Assembly: GCA_029938595.1 (NCBI GenBank)
Contig: JAOZUP010000145.1
Coordinates: 1-9,093 of the forward strand
DNA: 9,093 nt
Direction: 5' to 3'
From: Thermoanaerobaculales bacterium
GTDB taxonomy: Bacteria > Acidobacteriota > Thermoanaerobaculia > Thermoanaerobaculales > Sulfomarinibacteraceae
A program made the translations under genes and the position numbers. Below the pieces are notes generated by a model. That model had not been told where the DNA came from, did no database searches, and saw only the letters and a list, made by a program, of their open reading frames with translations. Shown here piece after piece: positions 5,250-9,093 of the stretch. Position 1 is the first letter of the stretch. Each line of letters begins with the position of its first letter.

Positions 5250-5648
5250 TCAATCCTCGATCGCTTTCGAACCCGGGGCCTCCGACGTCCAGAACTCCTC
5301 GTTGAACAGCTTCGCCGACAATCGATCCATGGCGGATTGTTTGGATTCCTTGCCGTCCTCACCAGAGGCGGATCGATCGCCGACGACTCTGGTCTGCCGG
5401 GCCGACTCGTACTCTTCGAGTACCCGCTGCTCGACATGCTGTCGAGTCTCGCTGTTGAGGGGGTGGGCGATGTCGCGCATCTGGCCGTTCCGCGCCTTGC
5501 GACCCGGCATGGTGACAAAGACCTGACCTTCACGACCCTCGATCACCCGTAAATCGTTGACCATGAAGCAGTCATCAAACACCACGCTGGCAAACGCTCG
5601 GACCTTTCCGCCTTTTGCCGGGCTGATGCGAACCTCGGTTACCTTCAT
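5250..5648 (-). CDS. spoVG: SpoVG family regulator with extended C-terminus
   Basis: SpoVG proteins are small nucleic-acid-binding regulators. In Bacillus the protein affects asymmetric septation, and homologues in Staphylococcus, Listeria and Borrelia bind DNA or RNA. The chosen start MKVTEVRISPA is the exact family N-terminus. The open frame continues 16 codons further up without conserved sequence. Residues 1-84 carry the core, including RAFASVVFDDCFMVNDLRVI (17-36), the VTMPGRK loop (45-51) and the IAHPLN motif (60-65). Residues 85-132 form a Ser/Lys/Glu-rich tail absent from the 84-97-residue Firmicute proteins. The ribosome binding site is a GA-rich run with GGGGG about seven bases upstream. 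A good promoter lies at 5828-5800, giving a leader of about 145 bases. The order spoVG, prs, ctc, pth recalls Bacillus, but there is no reason to infer sporulation here. Confidence 0.93.
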   Translation of the reverse strand: MKVTEVRISPAKGGKVRAFASVVFDDCFMVNDLRVIEGREGQVFVTMPGRKARNGQMRDIAHPLNSETRQHVEQRVLEEYESARQTRVVGDRSASGEDGKESKQSAMDRLSAKLFNEEFWTSEAPGSKAIED

Positions 5649-5852
5649 CCTCGATCCCCCTCTCGAAATTCGACCTCTTGCACCTGCTACCGCCAAGTCC
5701 GCGGTTGAACATCAATCCACGTACATCCCGCGGCCCGGCCCAAGGCCTGTCGCCGCGTTGCCGGCGGCCGATCGGCTCGGAAACACTGCGAAGGCGTACA
5801 CAGTAGCGACCAGCCAACCTGAGGTCAACCCAGTGTACCCCGCCACAATCAC
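5649..5852 (-). other. spoVG leader region
   Basis: No gene is visible in these 204 bases, and no remnant of ispE. Read on the minus strand, it contains the promoter at 5828-5800 followed by a GC-rich stretch with several short hairpins. Examples are CGCCG and CGGCG around an ACG-containing loop near 5755-5775, a GGCC-TTG-GGCC hairpin near 5740-5750 and two CCGCGG palindromes. A structured 5' untranslated region is possible, but none of these stems is long enough to name. Confidence 0.5.
5800..5828 (-). promoter_or_regulatory. Sigma-70-type promoter for spoVG and the tRNA-Gln-prs-rplY-pth series
   Basis: On the minus strand TTGACC (5828-5823, 5 of 6 to consensus) is followed by a 17-base spacer and TACTGT (5805-5800, 4 of 6). 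Transcription would start near 5793, about 145 bases before the spoVG ATG. It is the best-spaced promoter I found in the window. It lies between the LolB-like gene and spoVG, where a new transcription unit would be expected to begin. Confidence 0.5.
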
Positions 5853-6590
5853 TCATCCTTGGTTGACCATGACGCATGCCGACATCTCCGGGAGAGGAGG
5901 CAGCTCGTTCGCAGTGTTCCACTCGAGCTGAACCAACTCGAGTTCGGCCCAGCGGCCGTTCTCCCGCTGCACGCGCACCACGCCCGGCACCGAAGCCGTG
6001 TGGTCACCGAGCTCGATCGTCCAGCCGCCGCCCCCCGCCTTCTCCTCGGCTACCGACATCACCCTCCAGGGATCGGGCTCTACTTCGACCAGCGCCTTCC
6101 ACCCCGCCCCCTCGATGAGCAGGCGCCCGTCCGAGCGAATCGAGATCCGGTCCCCGTCTGTGGCGGGGAGCCTACCGCCGAGAAGACGAACGGCCTGCGG
6201 CAGAGGCATGACAGCGATGCCCAGGATTTGCTCGAGATCTGCGGCCTCTAGCCGACAACCTTGACGCAGATCGAAGAAGGTGGACGGCCCGACGCCGGTC
6301 CAGGCGGTCAAGGATAATGCGGATCCGAACGGCTCGGAAACCGTGAGGCGACCGGCTCCCCCACTGGTCAGCAACGATAACCTCAGACCGCCGGATGACG
6401 GCACGCGAAGGTGATACAGTGCCGCCGGATTACCGGGGAGGGGCCGGTTCAGCCGAAGCTGTGCCGCCTCCAGGTCCGCCGCCCCGAGCGGGGGGGCAAC
6501 CGATCGGCACCCGGTCAACACAACGAGCGCGATCAGGACCGCCGCGAACAGTCCGGCCGGATTGGTCGAGATGTCAGCGCGACCCATCAT
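5853..6590 (-). CDS. LolB-like outer-membrane lipoprotein
   Basis: This 245-residue protein has a lipoprotein signal: a short basic start, a hydrophobic segment GLFAAVLIALVV and the lipobox LTGC with Cys at residue 28. It should be exported, lipidated and anchored in a membrane. The body is beta-rich. It has LolB-like features: a G-R-L-T-V strand pair, then EAADLEQILGIAVMPLPQAV followed by LLGGRLPA, and a late strand run ending in an ELVQLEW segment. LolB receives lipoproteins from LolA and inserts them into the outer membrane. The assignment rests on this weak pattern and on position: lolB sits just upstream of ispE-prs in E. coli. Similar folds occur in other lipoproteins, so the function is tentative. 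The ATG at 6590 overlaps the TPR gene by 17 bases. A second ATG at 6587 is possible. GAGG abuts the first ATG, so translation is probably coupled. Confidence 0.6.
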   Translation of the reverse strand: MMGRADISTNPAGLFAAVLIALVVLTGCRSVAPPLGAADLEAAQLRLNRPLPGNPAALYHLRVPSSGGLRLSLLTSGGAGRLTVSEPFGSALSLTAWTGVGPSTFFDLRQGCRLEAADLEQILGIAVMPLPQAVRLLGGRLPATDGDRISIRSDGRLLIEGAGWKALVEVEPDPWRVMSVAEEKAGGGGWTIELGDHTASVPGVVRVQRENGRWAELELVQLEWNTANELPPLPEMSACVMVNQG

Positions 6591-8505
6591 CCTCGGACTC
6601 GAGCAGCGACCGCACGTGCTCGGAGTTTTCACAGCCCATATCGAGTCCTAGCAACAGGAACCGACGACCCTCATCTCCCTGGCCGCCGGCAAGCAATACC
6701 TCTCCCAGGTGGCAATATAGGGTACCGTCCCCGAGATTTCCGTCGACATCGATGGCACGGCGCAGCCAATGTTCGGCTTCGTCGAGATCCCCCAGGCGAT
6801 AGTGGACCCAGCCCAGGCTGTCCAGATAGGCGGAGTTGTCCGGATCGGCGGCGACCGCACGGGCGATCAACTCCAGCGCCTCGTCGAGGTGAACCTCACG
6901 GTCGGCCCACATGTAACCCAAGTAGTTGGCGGTATTGGCGTCGTCCGGCTCGTCGGCTATCAGGCGACGGAAGAGCTCCTCTGACTGCTCGACCTGACCC
7001 GACCGTTCAAGCGCAGCGGCGCGGATGAAGAGGAGATCACGATTCTCGCCGATGCGTGCGATCGCCGCCGCCGCCTCCCGATCCACATCCGGCCACCGCT
7101 CGAGGGTCTGAAGAACCTGCAAACCAAGGAGCACGCTTTCAGATGAACCCGAGTCGAGGAGCGGGCGCAACCGACGCCAGGCCCTCCGGTCACCGGTGCG
7201 CAGAAGGAACTCGGCCTCCAGCGCCTCCGCCTCGATCTGTGCCCGTCCCTGGAGAGACGGCTGGATGCGGACGATTGCCGAAACACCTTCCTGCCATTGC
7301 TCCTCACGCCGGAATGTCTCGGCAAGTAAACGGACGTAGTCGGGCCCGGCGGCCTTGACGTCACCGACACGATCCAACCACTCTCTGGCCAACATCGGGT
7401 TGTCGGCGATCAACTCGAGACGCGCGGCGGTCAGGGCAACCCTCACCGCCTGGCGCGAGCCCACGTCGTTCTCAACTTGCTCCCAGGAGCGGTCAATCCA
7501 CTTGCGACCACCGACCTGGTCTCCTGTGCGATAGGTCGACCAGGCCATTGCGAGGATCAGGTCGAGATCGTCCGGGTTCTTCTTCAATAGCCGCTGCAGC
7601 TTCGCCATCGCCTCCTCGTGGCGACCGAGGGACGACAGGAGGTGTGCCTCCAGCGTTCGCGCTCGGACCGAATCCGGGGCGCGCACCAGCACACGCTGCA
7701 CGGTCTCCAGACTCAGCTCGAGAAGGCCCCCTTCCCACAGAAGTCCGGCAGCTCTCATGAGCGAATCCAGATCTGTGTCCCCCAGCCAGCCCAGCATGCG
7801 CTCACCCGCTTCGCCCGGACGATCCATCTCTACGAGCAGCTCGACGAGTTTTTCTCGGCACCTCGGTGCGGCCGGGCCGCCCGCGGCGCACTCCGAGTAC
7901 AGCTCGGCAGCCTCCTCGGACCTTTCGTTCGCGTCGAGGAGATCAGCGTGCAGCATCACCAGCTGAGAGTTGTCGGGACGGCCTCCCCGCAAGCCGGCAA
8001 CGATCTCTTCCGCCTCCCCCGCCTCTCCTCGCTGCGCCAGATTCTGGGCGAGGGCGAAGAGCAGATTTGGGTCGCCCTCATTTGCCTCGATGGCTTCGCG
8101 CAGAGCGGTTTCCGTGTCGGCAGCCAGCCCGGAGTCCCGAACCGACAGTTGGGCCAGGGCGAGCGCGCGCACCCGCAGACCTTCAGCACCCAGGTCGTCA
8201 GCATCATTCAGGACCTCGACCGCCTTGTCGGCCATGCCGACGTCAACCAGAAAGCCGGCATAGGCAAGCCGAACCTCGTTGACGTCCGGAGCATCGCGCA
8301 CCGCCCTCGCATACGCATCCATCGCCTCGCGATACTGCCCGCTGGCTTCGAGCACCCGGGCTTCGAGATACGGTTCCAGGCCTTTGGGCAAGCCGTCATT
8401 CTTCCCGGCCGGGGTTTCCCCGGCGGCTGCACCAAATGCGACAGCCACTGCTATTACAACCAGTGCTCCCCGTTTCACGCTTGAAGGAATCAAATTTCTA
8501 CCCAT
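6574..8505 (-). CDS. Exported tetratricopeptide-repeat protein
   Basis: A 643-residue protein with a cleavable signal peptide (VKRGALVVIAVAVAFGAAAG, residues 10-29, cleavage near A28) followed by TPR helices almost throughout. Clear repeats start at about 45-78. Further ones occur around the middle, in the segment beginning SVRARTLEAHLLSSLGRHEE. The strongest are at 491-620, where NYLGYMWADR and YLDSLGWVHYRLGDLDEAE are typical blocks of periplasmic TPR proteins. TPRs are protein-binding scaffolds, so a role in envelope assembly is plausible but not shown. The frame is open 38 codons further up to 8619. I chose 8505 because it starts the signal peptide. The only ribosome-binding-like sequence, GGGAGG, is about 15 bases upstream, which is far, so the start is uncertain (8550 is an alternative). 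It overlaps the LolB-like gene by 17 bases, which suggests an operon. Confidence 0.82.
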   Translation of the reverse strand: MGRNLIPSSVKRGALVVIAVAVAFGAAAGETPAGKNDGLPKGLEPYLEARVLEASGQYREAMDAYARAVRDAPDVNEVRLAYAGFLVDVGMADKAVEVLNDADDLGAEGLRVRALALAQLSVRDSGLAADTETALREAIEANEGDPNLLFALAQNLAQRGEAGEAEEIVAGLRGGRPDNSQLVMLHADLLDANERSEEAAELYSECAAGGPAAPRCREKLVELLVEMDRPGEAGERMLGWLGDTDLDSLMRAAGLLWEGGLLELSLETVQRVLVRAPDSVRARTLEAHLLSSLGRHEEAMAKLQRLLKKNPDDLDLILAMAWSTYRTGDQVGGRKWIDRSWEQVENDVGSRQAVRVALTAARLELIADNPMLAREWLDRVGDVKAAGPDYVRLLAETFRREEQWQEGVSAIVRIQPSLQGRAQIEAEALEAEFLLRTGDRRAWRRLRPLLDSGSSESVLLGLQVLQTLERWPDVDREAAAAIARIGENRDLLFIRAAALERSGQVEQSEELFRRLIADEPDDANTANYLGYMWADREVHLDEALELIARAVAADPDNSAYLDSLGWVHYRLGDLDEAEHWLRRAIDVDGNLGDGTLYCHLGEVLLAGGQGDEGRRFLLLGLDMGCENSEHVRSLLESEDDGSR

Positions 8506-8553
8506 TATTTCGGTGTCGATCCTCCCGCCCTCCCGTCCAGTATCAGACATCGG

Positions 8554-8567
8554 CGAGACAGGTCTCG
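8554..8567. promoter_or_regulatory. 14-bp dyad in the divergent TPR/helicase region
   Basis: CGAGAC (8554-8559) and GTCTCG (8562-8567) form a 6+2+6 dyad in the 144-base region between the divergent TPR and helicase genes. It is 49 bases upstream of the chosen TPR start. It could be an operator or a small hairpin. I do not recognise a known regulator site in it. If the TPR start is really at 8619, it would be inside coding sequence. Confidence 0.3.
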
Positions 8568-8633
8568 ACCATAGAACACGCACGAGTGTACCTCTTATTG
8601 CCTCGCGTGCATCTTCCATACTGGAGCTCAGGT

Positions 8634-8641
8634 GCTAGAAT
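8634..8641 (+). promoter_or_regulatory. Extended -10 element immediately before the helicase start
   Basis: GCTAGAAT spans these positions. TAGAAT (8636-8641) matches the -10 consensus at 5 of 6 positions, and TG at 8633-8634 gives the extended TGN form, which can work without a good -35. None is present at the usual distance. Transcription from it would start near 8648-8650, at or next to the ATG, giving a leaderless mRNA. The absence of any Shine-Dalgarno sequence before the ATG fits that reading. Confidence 0.45.
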
Positions 8642-8649
8642 CACCGCCG

Positions 8650-9093
8650 ATGACTGAATCTGGTAAATCCAATACGTTGTTCACCGATCGCACGTTTCAC
8701 GATTTGGACCTTCCGGAGCCGATCCAACGGGCCATTGACGACCTGGGGTTCACCCACCTGACGCAGGTGCAGGCGGAGGTGTTGCCGGTATCGCTCGAGG
8801 GGCAGGATGTCGTGGCTCAGGCTCAGACCGGTTCGGGCAAGACCGCTGCCTACCTGCTGACGATCTTCACCCACATTCTCCGGACCCCCCGAGAATCCTC
8901 CCCCGAAACGCCACGGGCCTTGATCGTGGCGCCCACCCGCGAGCTCGCGGTTCAAATCGCGGGTGATGCCGAGAGCCTCGGCCATCACGCCGGCATTCGA
9001 ACCCACGTCGTCTTCGGCGGGCTCGATTATCGCAAGCAGCGGGAGATTCTCGAACGTGGCACTGACCTCCTCGTGGGAACGCCGGGACGATTG
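8650..9093 (+). CDS. DEAD-box ATP-dependent RNA helicase, N-terminal part
   Basis: The first 148 codons of a superfamily 2 RNA helicase run without a stop to the window edge. DEAD-box helicases unwind short RNA duplexes with ATP in ribosome assembly, mRNA decay or cold adaptation. Visible in order are the Q motif region (F16, then GFTHLTQVQ 33-41, with the usual Pro before Thr replaced by Leu), motif I AQTGSGKT (58-65), motif Ia PTRELA (95-100), the GG pair (123-124) and motif Ib TPGR (144-147). Motif II, which gives the DEAD name, lies beyond the window, so the family is inferred from the earlier motifs, which are specific. It resembles RhlB/RhlE-type proteins, but the deciding C-terminus is missing. 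It is divergent from the TPR gene and has no Shine-Dalgarno sequence. Confidence 0.95.
   Translation, partial: MTESGKSNTLFTDRTFHDLDLPEPIQRAIDDLGFTHLTQVQAEVLPVSLEGQDVVAQAQTGSGKTAAYLLTIFTHILRTPRESSPETPRALIVAPTRELAVQIAGDAESLGHHAGIRTHVVFGGLDYRKQREILERGTDLLVGTPGRL

Noticed and set aside
5230..5253. TTGACC and TATACT before tRNA-Gln as its own promoter
   Set aside because: Both hexamers are good, but the spacer is only 12 bases, too short for a sigma-70 promoter. TATACT alone might still work weakly.
7618..8484. 288-codon plus-strand frame
   Set aside because: Antisense to the TPR gene, which has a signal peptide and clear repeat motifs. The plus frame has none.

Overview
The window carries ten protein or RNA genes with ordinary bacterial signals, plus an unusual density of short intergenic repeats and palindromes. 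The DNA is GC-rich. An L25 protein of the long TL5/CTC type, a SpoVG protein, a LolB-like lipoprotein and a tetratricopeptide protein with a signal peptide together suggest a Gram-negative bacterium outside the enterics, for example an acidobacterial or deltaproteobacterial-type lineage. This placement is inferred from gene content and order only.

Layout. Positions 1-325 hold no convincing gene but contain a multibranched set of perfect stems (93-211) and a GGGAAC tandem repeat (235-260). Two plus-strand genes follow, an MTA/SAH-type deaminase (326-1648) and a tandem-domain universal stress protein (1671-2558), 22 bases apart. They converge on a long minus-strand series, listed in the direction of transcription: a secreted TPR protein (8505-6574), a LolB-like lipoprotein (6590-5853), spoVG (5648-5250), tRNA-Gln(TTG) (5219-5145), prs (5079-4132), rplY/ctc (3923-3234) and pth (3220-2627). 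Divergent from the TPR gene, the first 148 codons of a DEAD-box RNA helicase run off the right edge (8650-9093).

How the genes relate. The minus-strand series mixes two known neighbourhoods. One is the proteobacterial lolB-ispE-prs order. The other is the Bacillus order spoVG-glmU-prs-ctc-pth. In this window spoVG and a tRNA-Gln sit where ispE would be expected. prs makes PRPP, L25 binds 5S rRNA, Pth recycles peptidyl-tRNA and tRNA-Gln feeds translation, so much of the block is translation and nucleotide housekeeping.

The most interesting material is between the genes. A 183-bp imperfect palindrome (3952-4134) fills most of the prs-rplY gap and supplies the prs stop codon. A single related half-unit lies directly behind tRNA-Gln (about 5086-5142). 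Converging heptamer repeats (2562-2647) lie between usp and pth and encode the last six residues of Pth. I see no defence system, prophage, transposase gene or CRISPR array. The best candidates for something undescribed are the REP/BIME-like palindrome family and the four-stem structure upstream of the deaminase.
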